The notes below the pieces were generated by a model that did not search any database, had not been told where the DNA came from, and worked only from the letters and a program-made list of their open reading frames with translations. 64,000 bases of DNA from NCBI GenBank assembly GCA_037974665.1, contig CM075781.1, forward strand, positions 39,060,235-39,124,234, written 5' to 3'. The DNA comes from Ehretia macrophylla. Taxonomy: Eukaryota > Streptophyta > Magnoliopsida > Boraginales > Ehretiaceae. The position numbers and the translations under genes are program-made. How positions within the stretch are numbered: position 1 is the first letter of the stretch; each line of letters opens with the position of its first letter. This document shows positions 32,801 through 45,218 of this stretch, in pieces.

Positions 32801-35306
32801 TGTGTGGTTTAGTCATAAATTATGTGTGATTCATTCTAATGTTATCTTCAAGAGGTGGGCATTTTTTTTTTTTTTACATTTCTCTTTTGTGGTTTCCACT
32901 ATTACAACAAAAGAATCTGCCTTATTATCTATATACATATACACACATATAAATATATCCATTCGTTAAGCAACCAAGTTAGCCACCTCCGTTCCGTTAA
33001 AGAAGAATCACCTCTCTGGAAAGAAGAGAAATCTTAGAAGAACAAAATATGTGGGCTTGATAGCATTAGAATTGGAGTACGTTAAATACCTGAAAATAGG
33101 CAAACATTTAGACTTGGAGCACTTTTCTCAAAAGTTTTATATCTAAAATATTTGGGCACTTCTCTCTAATATCATTTTTACCCTAATATGTTGGCATTCT
33201 TAGTGAACACATACATGCTCTTGGTTAATACGGGCTTAAGTCTCCCTTTTTCATAATTTTTATGCCAACCTTGTCATTATATATAAAAAGAAATTAATCA
33301 CCATCAAGAGATTTTTTTTGATGCTAAGAACAATTAGTAAATTCAACATTTGTTCTTATTTTTGATATTTTGAAGATATATTCAACTCTACAATATATTA
33401 TGATTCAATAATGACAATGGATTAAGATATATTTGTACAATAGTGAGATCGGATTAGTATATGAAAAATGTTTGTCCAATTTTCTAAGCTTACGTGCACC
33501 ATGGTTGGGATTGAAAACTAAATCAATAATAACTCAACACCAGGAATCAATGACTTTTTCAACACCCGAAAGTAACCACACAAGCCTAAGAGATAGTGTA
33601 AGGAGTGCTGGTTTCTTCATTATTTTAACAAAAGTTTCTACGGCTAGAGCTCCCCGGTCTATGCCAAAAAAGAAGGTACGGGGCCCCGCTCCAATAGACA
33701 TCGAAAAAATTCATCTAATCAGAATACCACCTTCCTTTCCTTAACCTTGGGCTTGGTAATCGATAATAAAGAAAAAAAAAATTGGAAAACTAGTAGTATT
33801 CAGTCTATTTCGCTAGACGACATGTCAGTTGTAACGTAGAATCTTAATTTATAGCTCTAGTACCTTATACTATGATCCAAAAATGAGAATGGATTAAGAT
33901 ATACTTGTATCATAGTGAGACCCGATTAATATTTGACAATTTTTTGTCCAATAAGTATTAATTCTCTTTCACTAGACAACTTGTATGCTGTAATCTAGTA
34001 TCCTAACATAATTATGATATTTATCAAGATTAAAATTTTGAATTGTGAATATTTGGACTTTAGTGCTCAACCAGTTCTACTAAATTTCATATATGTGTTT
34101 TTTTTAAGGACCAACGATCTATACATTAGAACATATATAGAGAGGATTAACCCATGTCATACTCTCAAAAAAAGTGAAGAATTTTGAACAAACAAGTATC
34201 TTATATCTGTACACAAAACTGATACATGTGGGTACGTAAGTTAAAACTGAAGATGTGGGTACGTCAGTTAAAACCGAAAGAACTTATGCGGAAGCTTTAC
34301 AGTATTATTAGCTAGTGTAAATGCAAATAAAAAATAAAAAGAAAAAAAGAAAACCCATCCTTTTCTTTTAGTCCCCCAACCCACCCAACAAGTCTTTCTA
34401 GAAGTCGTAGGGATTTTAAAAGTCCAACTTGTAAAGAGTTGGGGGTGACACTGTGACTTTCTTACTTTGGGTGACAGGGAAACAGAGAGGTCTAGGCAAT
34501 ACTATAGAAAATATTTAGGTGCAGGCCACCAGATCATAAAGGGCAAACGGTAGAACATATATTGAGAGGATCAGAGTAATTGTGATATTCTGATACTTCA
34601 TGAAGGAGATTATACAACTCACATGTTCGTTGATTTCCAAAATCAAGTGTATATGGCAGAGCTTAAAAAGCTTTTATTTTTTCTTTTTCAAATTGTAAGT
34701 CAAAGTCTAATTAGAACTCAAAACATTTAATCATGATGAATCACTACATATTTACATTCTACCCTACTCCTGGGTAGAGCTTCACAGCTTTCTTTCTTCT
34801 GATAATTATTAAAATAAACACGATCTTAAATCTCTAACTGGCTTATTTGACAAGACGCCGCAGATAGACTATATAGTTCACGTTGCCATTCAAAATTATT
34901 TCAATGGTTGTAATTGAAGTTTGTCTTGCGTGATATTTCTAGTAGTCTCATGTTTACACTTGTTGAATAAAACTACTTAAATTTGAGTCACTAACTATTA
35001 AGTGACCACTTTATCTAAAAAGTTAAAGTGTTAGAGATGTTCATTAAAATCCTTTGCACGTGCAGGTGTAAAATCCCCTACTAGAATTTGTTGAGATGTT
35101 TGTTAAAATCTCCTACACGTACAGGCGAGATTTGTTTCCCCTACTAGAATTCGTTGATATGTTTGTTAAAATCTCCTGCACGTGCAGACGAGATTTGTTT
35201 TTTAGCCTAACACGTGAAAAGGCTTTAATGTTTTAAATGGGTAACAACGAATTTTGAACTCATGTCCTAGACTCTGATATCATATTAAGTGATTTTGTTA
35301 CATTAC
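32801..35306. other. AT-rich DNA without a supported gene
   Basis: A 103-codon plus-strand frame (33433-33744) has no recognisable domain and lies within the degenerate repeats. Three near-identical AAAATCTCCT(A/G)CACGTGCAG-type stretches occur at about 35045-35200. Confidence 0.5.
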
Positions 35307-35309
35307 TTA

Positions 35310-36314
35310 GGTAGCAATTGATATGTGAGAATGAGTTAGAAATGAAATGATATTTCTAATTTTATTCCAATTCCCATGTTTGGTATAAATGAACGAACTC
35401 AAAAATCTTATTCCCTCGATAATCCCATTTCTATGAACATAGGTATACCCATTCTTGCCAAAAAATATGGGATTAACCCATTCTCATATACTTTAGATTA
35501 ACTTATTACTCAAGTGGCCAAAATACCCTTAAAACAATGTATTACATACTATAAAATAACATTATTATTAATATAATTATTATTACTTTTAGTTATTAGT
35601 ATTATTTATTATTTTAATATAAAAATTTATAACATAATAGATCAAATAAATTACAATAACAATAAATATCAACCAAATACATCAATATAATAAAATAAAA
35701 GTAAAAATGAAATAAAATATAACAAAAAAGATATAATACGATAATAAGATCAAAAAATATATATTTACTGTAAAAGTTAATAGAAATATGTAAATTAATA
35801 ATAAATAATAATAATAATCAATACAAATAATGATAATTGATATTATTATTAGATAATAAAATAAGTATATTAATAATATATGCTTTAAATATAAATATAA
35901 ATATCAAATAATAAATTTAATGATATTAAAAAATGCAAATAATGTAAATTTAATAGAAAATATTATATCATAATATATTAAAATAAATAACAATAAGAAT
36001 AACAATAAATAAATATAATAATGATAATATGCCTCAAATTACTAACCATTATTATGACGCTTATTTTTATTCTTAAAACTATAATATATCTATAACAAAA
36101 AAAATGGCATTCATGTCGTTTTATGTAAATTATTCTCAGTAGTGCCCTATTATACTAACTACCAAATATAGGCTTAGAATCATTCTTATTTTTATTCCTA
36201 GAGTAGACCAAGCATGACGTATCCTTTCACAAGTTCATTCTAATTCTAGGGTCATTCTATTGCTTAACTCATTCCATTCATGTCCAAAATCATTTAAACA
36301 TACTAATCGCTCCC
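35310..36314. mobile_element. PIF/Harbinger-type MITE, copy 2
   Basis: Flanked by the perfect target duplication TTA (35307-35309 and 36315-36317). Terminal repeats are GGTAGCAATTGATATG and, from the right, GGGAGCGATTAGTATG. The outer thirds match the element at 12025-12889. The centre is AT-rich with no transposase frame. Confidence 0.8.
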
Positions 36315-36317
36315 TTA

Positions 36318-37158
36318 TTATTTTCAACACTAAGTATTTCATAGATGAATGTTGTTTTAATTACACCTTCAATGTGCAAGACCCCCCTACTGCAAAACAT
36401 GGCGTGAATACTTAAGCATTATATTATGACCCAATTAGTGAGAATGGAGTAAGATATATTTGTCCAATTGTAAGATCAACTTAAAATGTGTATATATCTT
36501 TCCCATACTGATTCTGAAGTAAACAGAGGATAAATATTCAGTCCATTTCATGAGGATAGCATGTAAGCTGTAATTATATCTTAACATGATTATGATTTTT
36601 AGATCTGACTAGCTAGATCACAATTTTAAGTTGTGAACAGTTGAACTTTTAGTGCTAAACTAAAACGATAGTTTTCTATGTTAATTTTATTTTTCTATGA
36701 GAGCCCATATTAGTTTCATTCAGCAAAATTTTCTCTTAAGAATTAACATTTTATCATTTTTTGATTTAATGCATGTCTAAGAAATAATATCAACCATTAG
36801 TTAGGCAAAATATCGATGAGTCTTTACTTTTGCAAGTGAAAATCACTCGACAAAAAAGTTTATTTGTATGCCATAATCACATTACACGGGTGTATTATAT
36901 TATGATCCAATTATTGATAATGGATTATGATATATTTTTCGAATAATGAGATCGCATTTTCATATGGAAATTGTTTGTCCTATACGTATTAATTCCATTT
37001 GAGTAAGACGATATTTGAGCTGTTATGTAGAACCCTAACTTATTTATGGTTTTTATAATTTACGACATCACAATCTTGAATTTTGAATGTTTGAACATAT
37101 AGCAGTAATTTTATATACGTGTTGTTTTTTAGGATACTTGATATAAACAAGTTGTAAA
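36318..37158. other. AT-rich spacer made of two degenerate repeat units
   Basis: Holds the repeat blocks at 36400 and 36895. No frame or gene signal. Confidence 0.5.
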
Positions 37159-37167
37159 TTCGTACTA

Positions 37168-37667
37168 GGGCAAATCTTACAAATAGTCCCTATTGTTTAC
37201 AAATTTTTGACAAATAGTCCCCATTGTTTGTAAAAGTTTTACCAATAGTCCCTATTGTTTCACAAGTCATTCCGTTAGTCCCCATTGTTTGCAAAAGTGT
37301 GACAATTAGTCCACATTGTTTTGAAAAGTCACTCAATTAGTCCTCATTGTTTGCAAAAGTCACTCAATCAGTCCCCATTGTTTCCAAAACTCACTCAATC
37401 AGTCCCGAATGTTTGCAACCACACTTTGGGGAGTGATTGATTACCTTTTGCAAACAATGGGGACTGATTGAGTCACTTTTCCAAACAATGGGGACTAATT
37501 GAGTGACTTTTGCAAACAATGGGGACTAATTGTGGGACTTTTACAAACAATGAGGACTAATTGTGGGACTTTTGCAAACAATAGGGACTAACGAAATGAC
37601 TTGTGAAACAATAGGGACTATTTGTCCAAAATTTATAAACAATGGGGATTATTTGTCCAATTTGCTC
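37168..37667. mobile_element. Mutator-type MITE built of AGTCCCCATTGTTTGCAAAA repeats
   Basis: Perfect 9-bp target duplication TTCGTACTA at 37159-37167 and 37668-37676, the size made by Mutator-like transposases. The ends are GGGCAAAT and GAGCAAAT (minus strand). The left half holds about seven units of 30-37 bases with AGTCCC(C/T)ATTGTTT, and the right half holds the same units inverted, so the whole element is one long stem with a short centre near 37415-37440. It has no coding capacity. Confidence 0.88.
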
Positions 37668-37676
37668 TTCGTACTA

Positions 37677-39072
37677 CTATAATATCTTCATAGATTCCAG
37701 AAATTTCATGCAAGATAAATATGAAAAAAAAAAAGTTGGGGCCGAGCTCTGGCTCCCCGTAGGGGAGGGTTTTTCTTTTAATAAGAGAGAAGCATCTTTA
37801 TAGCTATAAATTTCTATTTATCTTATTCCAAATCTATTTTATTTGTTTATGCCATGATTATCCTATATATAATTAAGTTATTTTGAAGATCAATCATAAA
37901 AATAACTTCCTTCTCTGATCTGTTTAGTTTCTCTCAAATCACAAGACTATTAGGCCCCAACTAGGGAATCTCTTAAGTATATGATGCGAAACGGCCATGC
38001 ATAAATTAACCTAACAATCAAGAGAAGCACGAGTTAGTAGCCAAGGGCGTTGAGGCCTCCTCCATTTACTTACGATTGAGTTATACTACTCTTAGATCAA
38101 GAATTTCGCTACTCATAATCAGTGGCAGATCTACCAATAGATTAGTAGGAGTTATAACCTCCATTAATTTAAAAGAACGTTAAAAATTTTATATATTTTT
38201 TTTTGTGAAAAAGTTTAAGCATTTATGTATTTTTAATTAAAAAAATAATTAATCTCCACTCAAAAAAAATGTGCTCATAATACTTAAAAAATAATATGTT
38301 TTAAGTCTTATTAAAAAAAATTCTTAAATCTGCCCGACTCGAAATGATGTCCATCAGTACTGTAGCATTCTTTACGTCTTTACTAATACGTAATTCATGA
38401 GTTCTAGATTGGACTTTTTAGTTTTTTCGGTAAAGACTTCAACATGAGAAGACAGAAATGGTTGATGAACATGATCAATAAGGACGGAGCCGCATTAATT
38501 GTGATTCTACAGAATGAAAGGGATCATACAACTAACACGTCCCCTGAGAAGTAAACATGGGTCGTTTGTTTCTTGGGTTGCAATTTAAACAACTCAACCG
38601 TCCAGACATGCACAAGTGAACTGTACAACATGTGAGATTTATTCTGATATTTTTAAATGTGAGGATTATAATTTGAGCTATAATTGCCGAGCAAAAAAAT
38701 ATGTGAGCTATAATATCTTAACTTGATTATGATTTTTTAATTTGACAAGATGTCAATTTTCCTATGGGAATCGTTGAACTTTTGGATCTAAACTAATAAA
38801 TGATGATATTTAAACTCAATTTTAGTTTTCTACAAGGGCCCCTTTTTCAACAAAAGAAATATCGATCATTAGTTGGGAAGGATCCTAGAGTCTATACGAA
38901 ATATCTAGACATAATCTTTCTATTAATATCTAACAGTATTAACCCTCACCATCCTCCATCAATTACTCGCCCAAGTCTCCTTATTTGCTTACCATAATAA
39001 ATACATACTTGATGAGATTATTAAGTTCACTAATCCATTATAACCACATCTAGATTTAGCCCTAGAGATTTT

Positions 39073-39078
<6 letters not shown>
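37677..39078. other. AT-rich spacer with a possible small MITE remnant
   Basis: AGTGGCAGATCTACC near 38121 resembles AGTGGCGGACCTACC at 53568; both precede AT-rich tracts and may be ends of the same small element family. No gene is supported. Confidence 0.35.

Positions 39079-39120
<42 letters not shown>
39079..39120. repeat. (TA)n microsatellite
   Basis: About 42 bases of TA dinucleotide. Confidence 0.95.
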
Positions 39121-39122
<2 letters not shown>

Positions 39123-39989
39123 CACAAGAGTATTCAAATGTCTAAGTGCACAATCGTGAGGTTGATCGTGGGATCTATGATGTTGTAAAGTGTGGGGCAC
39201 GATTTTGAGTACGCAATATTTAAGCATCGACGATGACAATTATGGATCGACTTTGTTCAGATATGGAGGACATGTGGTGATAACTGATAAAATAAAGGAA
39301 CAAAGGTGCGAAGTAAGAGAACCATTTGATGATTATTAAACCACTTTATATGTAAAAGTAGCAACAAGAAACGAAGAAAAAACAACACAAGCAATGCTAA
39401 AAACATGATGCTAAAGTGTAACCTTTTTTCTTTAGGAGGGATGGGAATTTAGAATTTCCTACTTTCCTTTACTCCTTTCGTTTACACATTTCATTTATCG
39501 CTTCCACCATGAGTAGTTGTAACATGGGATGGTTATCGGTACTCACCAATTAAGATATTCTTTTGTACAAAGGTTCCTTTGTTACTTCTTGATCATTAAA
39601 GCAATTAAAGTCCTCGCGGATTGAGGAATTCGTTTAACATATAGGCTTCTCTTCAACTGGCACTCTAAAATATCAATAATTTCGTTTAACATATAGGCTC
39701 CGTTTGTTTGCCGTTAAATAACTTGATAGTGAAAAAAACTTGTGGGGCAATATTTTGTCTCAAAAATAAAAGTATTTATATGTTGTTTGAATGTTATATT
39801 ACAAAAACATATATTATGGGTGTAACAGGAGGTGGTTTGGGGTGGGATGGGTGTAACAATTCAAGTTTAAGGGAAGTGACCAACCCAAAATATTAGTATA
39901 TTAGGAGGGAGAACCCCTTGAATTTAAAAATCACTACTTTGTAAGGGTGAGATTTTAATGTGCGATCATTGTATTCTACCCTCTTAAGA
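39121..39989. other. Spacer without a supported gene
   Basis: Short frames only (for example 39708-39896). It leads into the duplicated lectin flank. Confidence 0.5.
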
Positions 39990-40492
39990 ATCGATGCTCA
40001 CATCGGTCTAACCTATCGACACTGGTCCAACGTTAACCTTTTCCTCCTGACAGAGGTACTCAACTATCAGTATTCAACTTACCACATCTTAATCAAGCTT
40101 ATAGTCTCCTCTGTGTAGAGTCCACTCAATGAAAAGTCTATTGTAATTACTCAAACCTAATGGGAGAACCCAACCCAAAACACAAGTTTATTAGAAGGAT
40201 GAACTCCTTGCACTTAAAAACCATCACTTATAAGGGTGAAATTGTGATGTATGATCATTAAAGTGGGTGGGGGTATATGTGGGTTGATGAAGGAAGTGGG
40301 GGTTGTGGGGGTGAGGTGTGGACTAACTGAATAGGCCGGAAAAGAGACATAAGTTGGAAATTACCAACATAGTAAAATTCAAATACTTTTTAAACTCCAA
40401 CAACACAGGTGAACAGTTCGCTCGAAAGCCACTCTAGATTTCAAAGACATGAGTTAAAACTTAAATGCTCAACCAAAAGAAACATCAACAGG
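39990..40492 (-). repeat. Second lectin locus, 3' flank
   Basis: Parallel to 13470-13985, with substitutions and an internal duplication of the AACCCAA / TTATTAG block (about 39870-39960 and 40165-40250). Similarity stops at about 40492, where retroelement sequence begins. Confidence 0.75.
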
Positions 40493-40523
40493 AACCAGTG
40501 CTTCCCAAATATCACACAGGTCG

Positions 40524-40829
40524 AGAAAGAGACTTGTCATCAACGATCAGGCGAAGGGGAATGCTGATCCTTCTTGGGAGGCGACGTTAGAGCGCAGGTC
40601 CAAGAAGGCCTCATCTTCAACCAAGAAGAGATCTTCTCAAGGGGTCTCTATTAATGAGCCGATAGGGGCCTGAGCTGAGAGGGCCTTCCCCCTAAAAGAA
40701 AAGGTCCAGGCCCCGAGCCAGGTGGTCGCAACGACCACACCAACTCTACTCGATCCTCGTCTTAGCAAGTGGCCTAACAACCAAGTTGTCGATGAGATAG
40801 ACACCACCACTGCCACTATAAGTCTTTGA
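40524..40829 (+). pseudogene. Antisense accessory frame of the Tat element
   Basis: A plus-strand reading of about 100 codons (RKRLVINDQAKGNADPSWEA, then Ser/Lys-rich sequence) is broken by one TGA near 40670. A further piece in a plus frame at about 40915-41010 reads LLVVLALFEKIESSFTELEC. Tat-lineage elements often carry such antisense frames between integrase and the 3' LTR; their function is unknown. Confidence 0.5.
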
Positions 40830-41099
40830 CTCTCCCCTTATTCATTTTTAGCTCGAGTGCTACCATATTTAATTGTCCTTCCTTTTTTTGTCTTAACAGG
40901 CTGAATCTTACCTCCTTGTGGTATTAGCCTTGTTTGAGAAGATAGAGAGCTCCTTCACTGAGCTGGAATGCCGCTATCAACACGTCAGGATTGAGCTCGC
41001 AAACACTTAGCTAGAAACGAGGAGGAAGACACATTTGTCCCAGAATCCACTACCACTGTTGTTGTTCCTTCAAGCTCGGCTGCCCATCTCAAGGCTTAG

Positions 41100-42050
41100 G
41101 GTTTTTGCTAGGTTTTTTTTTTTAATGTACTTCGGCTCGAGCTAGCCACCCATGTACTATTTTTGAATTCAATGAACCAATCTATAGTCACTTTTTGCCC
41201 TTTGTTTTTACTTTGTTTATTTGAATACAACATATCCATCAAGCTGAGCACTAATGTCTGTTCATTCAATCTTCCAAAGTAAATTGGGTCGGCAACTTAC
41301 TTATGCCCTTAGGTCAAGTCTCTAGCCTATCTCTTAAGTGAATCCACTTGATTTTAAAGGCAAACTCAATTTAAAACTTAAAATGAGTTTTAACCTTAAA
41401 GCTTAATCAAACCAAATTGATGCCCGAACCTAGTTGGACCTTCGATAGTCATCAATAAATAAGTGAGATCACAACCTTATATTGATATTGCTCCCAAGCT
41501 AAGCGTTTATTGAGTGTTTTCTCATAATGTCCTCTATTAGTTTTAGGCTCGAATTGGCCTCAGTAGTCTAACCTTATGAGTGTGTTTACCCACGACATCG
41601 TCTTACCTTGGACCATTAGTGTGACTCGCACGCATTTAGCTAATCAGCTGAATTAGTCTTTACCAAGTAATAAGTGCATTAACAATCGCGACCTCGTTAT
41701 AGCTTTAGAGTAATAAAATATACCGACCTCACAAAGATGTACAAAATTCACAAGTATACTTTTTTTTTTTTTTGACTTGGCATTCAAAAAGATTTTAGTA
41801 CATTTTGTTCAAAGCACAAAAATATCTTTCCGCAGCTCGGCAATTATACAAGATAGAATGCTCAGCATTCTAAGCATTTTTTAGCTGCTTTCCATACTTA
41901 TCAATAAGATAGAAGGTCCTAGGTTGAAGCTCCTTCACTACTTAGTATGGACCTTCCCAGAGCGGGGAAAGCTTGCCACTTAAGGTTGGTTGAAAGATGG
42001 CTCTTCTTAGGACCAAATCCCCTTCTCTGATTGACTTGGGCTTGACCTGC
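41100..42050. other. Non-coding 3' region of the Tat element
   Basis: No frames with recognisable domains. Contains a T-run at 41760-41774. Confidence 0.5.
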
Positions 42051-42059
42051 TTTGCAAAG

Positions 42060-42960
42060 ACTCTCTCCATGGTCGACTTGCTAGCTAGTATTTAGACTTG
42101 AGCCTTAGCCTACAACTCTTCAGCCAAGTCTAACTCTTCTTGGATCCGGGTTCTGTTTATTTCTTTGACATAGAAGAAGGTCCTACTGGTGGGAGACCTG
42201 ATCTCCATTGGCAGAACGGCTTCCATGCAAAAGACAAATTGAAGGGCGACTTTCCTATCGTCGAGTTGAGTGTGGTGCGATAGGCCCATAGGACCTCTGG
42301 GAGTATTACTGCTCATTGTCCCTTTGCCTCTCCTAGCTTGGTTTTCAAGCCCTGCAAAATAGATCTATTAATTACCTTGACTTGGTCATTACATTGAGGA
42401 TGAACAATAGATAAGAATCTAAGATCAATCCCAATCTCGGCACATTTTCCTCAGAAGTACGCACTATCAAACTATTTTTCATGGTCGGTTACCATTACTT
42501 TGGGCACATCAAATCGACAGATGATGAACCTTCACACGAAGTTCCAAGCCAACTTGTTGGTGATTCTCGCTACAGCCTAGGCCTCGGGCCACTTGGTGAA
42601 GTAATCAACAGTCACGAAGGCATGCTTCTTCTGATCCACACTATTTGGAAATGGCCCAATAGTGTCCAAACCCCACTAATAAAATGGCCATGAGCTCAGC
42701 ATTACAGTCAAATCCACCACGGGTTTTCTCTGAACATTGACAAATCACTAGAAAGCATCATACCGCTTTACAAATTCCTTGGCATCCTACTCTAGGGTCG
42801 GCTAGAAGTAACCCTGCCTTAAGGATTTTCGAGCCAAAGCTTTGCCTCCGAGGTGGTTTCTACTTATGCCTTCATGAATTTCTTTTAGTATGTAGTTTCC
42901 CTCCTTGTGCTCTACACACTTCAAAAGAGGCCAAGTATAAGCCCTTTTATATAATTACCC
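42060..42960 (-). pseudogene. Integrase of the Tat element
   Basis: Minus-strand reading, with several stops: HEGISRNHLGGKALARKSLR near 42830-42870 (His half of the HHCC zinc site; the Cys half is mutated), VPKVMVTDHEK...FDSAYF near 42470-42510 (DDE core), GIDLRFLSIVHPQCN, then the C-terminal part at 42110-42316 with RKVALQFVFCMEAVLPMEI. The enzyme would insert cDNA; here it is inactive. Confidence 0.8.
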
Positions 42961-43129
42961 GACCACGATGACAAACCGAGAAGCCTACATCTCAATCTTC
43001 TAAGATGCATTTTCATCATCTGGGACCATACCCCCTCGAGGAAGTCCAGGATCAGCCTAGTCCAATCCGGACGCACATTTAACTTCGCAATAATTTTCCC
43101 ACCAATCTAAACACTTGGCTCAGAGATCT

Positions 43130-43500
43130 CCTCTACATGGACCAATGCAGGATGGTTCTCTCTAGTTGCTAACTTGGAAAAGTATCAACTTTAACATTCT
43201 CTTTTCTTGGGATTTACTACATCGAAAATCTTTGAAATCCCGAGACCAAATCCTTAACCTTGCCAAGGTAAGCAAACATCACAATATCCCTATCCTCAAA
43301 TTATCATGACACTTGATTAGTGATCAGCTAGGAATCGGTGTACATCTCTACAGTCCGAGCCCCAAGTTGAGCCATTATTTTCAGTCCTACCAACAATGCC
43401 TCTTATTCGGCCTCATTGTTCAAGGTCAGGAATGCAAATTTTAAAGAATACTGGTGCTCATGCTCCATCGGGTCAAGAATCACAACTCCAGCTTCGTTGC
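43130..43500 (-). pseudogene. Second (archaeal-type) RNase H of the Tat element
   Basis: Readings LTLNNEAE*EALLVGLKIMAQ, then VEMYTDS*LITNQVS and IPRKEN match the aRNH domain found additionally in Tat-lineage elements (NNEAEYEALLAGL and DSQLVVNQV in intact members). Stops interrupt it at least four times. Confidence 0.72.
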
Positions 43501-43534
43501 TTGATTTACCTAATGCCCCGTCAACCTAGATCTT

Positions 43535-43930
43535 CTAGACCTCTTCTGGATTATACTTAGTTCGGCCGGTGCATTCCACTACAAAATCAGCAACTACTTG
43601 AGCTTTAATAACCATTCTTGACTGATACGCTATGTCGAATTGACTAAGCTCTACTGCCCATTTGAGAAGTCTGCTTAAGGCTTCTGACTTGTACAAAATG
43701 GACTTGAGTGGCGCATCAGTCATTACCTTGACAGAATGTACATCAAAATAGGGCCTCAATTTTGTAGACGCTGTGACCAGATCCAAAGCAATTTTCTCTA
43801 AGGAGGAGTACCTCGAATCGGCTCCCTTGAGGGATTTGCTAACATAGTGGACGAGTTTCTGATCCTTGCCTTCTTCTTGGACCATCGTAGTTGCCACTGT
43901 TGTACCTAAGCATGCCAAATATAGTACCAA
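43535..43930 (-). pseudogene. RNase H of the Tat element
   Basis: A 131-codon open stretch includes LVHYVSKSLKGADSRYSSLE and FDVHSVKVMTDAPLKSILYK, the usual RT-linked RNase H of Ty3/gypsy elements, ending AQVVADFVVECTG. It is open but isolated by stops from RT. Confidence 0.85.
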
Positions 43931-44166
43931 CTTTTCCCCTTCCTAGAGTCGGGATAGTGGAGGCGACATAGATAGGACTTTTTCAGATCTTCAAACGCCT
44001 TCTGACATTCCACCATTCACTCAAAGTTTCAAGGATTTCCAAGGACTTTGAAGAGAAGTGCACACTTATTCGCTGACCTAGACATGAACCAGCTCAAGGC
44101 AGCCACTCTGCCTATTAGCTCTTGTATGTCATTCATGCAACTCAGCGGTGTCAAATCCAACATAGC

Positions 44167-45074
44167 CTAAATCTTTTCCAGGTTTGACTCAATTCCCCGA
44201 GTCGTGACCATGAAACCCAAGAACTTTTCGGCCTTAACACCAAAAGCACACTTCTCTGGATTCAACTTGATCCCAAACTTTTTCATGGTAGCAAAGGTTC
44301 TTCCCAGGTTGAAAATGTGATCCTCAGCCTTCTTATTCTTGACCAACATGTCATCAACATAGATCTCCACATTGCGTCCGATTTGGGACTTGAAGACTTT
44401 GTTCACCATCCACCAATAAGCGGCCCCTGCATTCTTGAGGCCAAATGGCATGACCTTGTCATAGTAAATCCCTTTGTTAGTGATAAAAGCAGTCTTCTCT
44501 CGGTTCCCGAGAGCCATCTCGATCTGGTTGTAACCTTTGAAAACATACATAAAGATGAATAGCTTCCACCCCGAGGTGGCGTCGACTATTTGGTTGATCC
44601 GAGGCAAAGGGAATCTTTAGGGCATGTCTTATTTAGGTCAGTGAAGTCAATATAGAATTTTTACTTGCATGGGGTCTTCGGAACTAGAACCACATTTGAC
44701 AACCAAGTCGAATACACAATTTCTCGGATATGGCCCACATCGATCAACTTATCCACTTCCTTATAAATAACCTTCTAATTATCATAATAAAAATGTATGT
44801 GTCTCTGTTGTACCGGTTGGTGATTGGGCTCAACATTCAAATGATGCTCAATTATACTTGGGTCGATACTTGTTATACCAGTAGCAAACCAAGCAAATAT
44901 ACTTTCATTTTGCAAAAAGAATTGGCTTATACCTTTCTTGAGGTGGTTGGGAAGCTCACTTACAATCTTAACTTTTTTGCTGTCGTTAGATAGCTGAATA
45001 TCCTTCAAATCATCGGTAGGGCTTTCTCGCTTGGCATCTCTCTTCTCCTCGGGTAGTTCTGGGTTCCAACTCAC
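44167..45074 (-). pseudogene. Reverse transcriptase of the Tat element
   Basis: The region carries FAWFATGITSIDPSIIEHHL (pol N-terminal part), a stop near 44775, the FYIDFTDLNKTCPKD stretch, and an open 146-codon block (44167-44607) with FKGYNQIEMA, KTAFITNKGIYYDKVMPFGL and the catalytic YVDDML at about 44345-44361. The replacement of the usual two-Asp context is not seen; the motif itself is intact. Stops elsewhere disable the gene. Confidence 0.88.
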
Positions 45075-45218
45075 CTAGTACTTCGGGCGTAAGAAAGTTT
45101 CATAACATTCCTGAGCTGAAATTTGTGCACCTCTGAGCTCTGCAATACCCATGATAGTTGAAAACTTTATCATCTGGTGGAAGATTTAAGGAACCGCTCT
45201 GAACTAGTTTAGGGCCAC

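Larger units (their letters stand above)
31970..38960. repeat. Degenerate dispersed repeat family, several partial units
   Basis: Related blocks recur at about 31980-32800, 33395-33500, 33860-34060, 36400-36890, 36895-37090 and 38690-38880. Shared landmarks are a GAGAATGGATTAAGATATA-like phrase with AGTGAGATC, ATCTTAACTTGATTATGATTT, and a block ending GTGCCATAATCACATT. The units differ by substitutions and large indels. They probably descend from one non-coding element or satellite; the class is unknown. Confidence 0.6.

Noticed and set aside
33433..33744. 103-codon plus-strand frame
   Set aside because: No domain, no paralogue, and it lies in degenerate repeat DNA.
37168..37667. CRISPR-like regular repeats of 30-37 bases
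   Set aside because: The units are not identical repeats with unique spacers; the halves are inverted and enclosed by a 9-bp target duplication in a plant genome.
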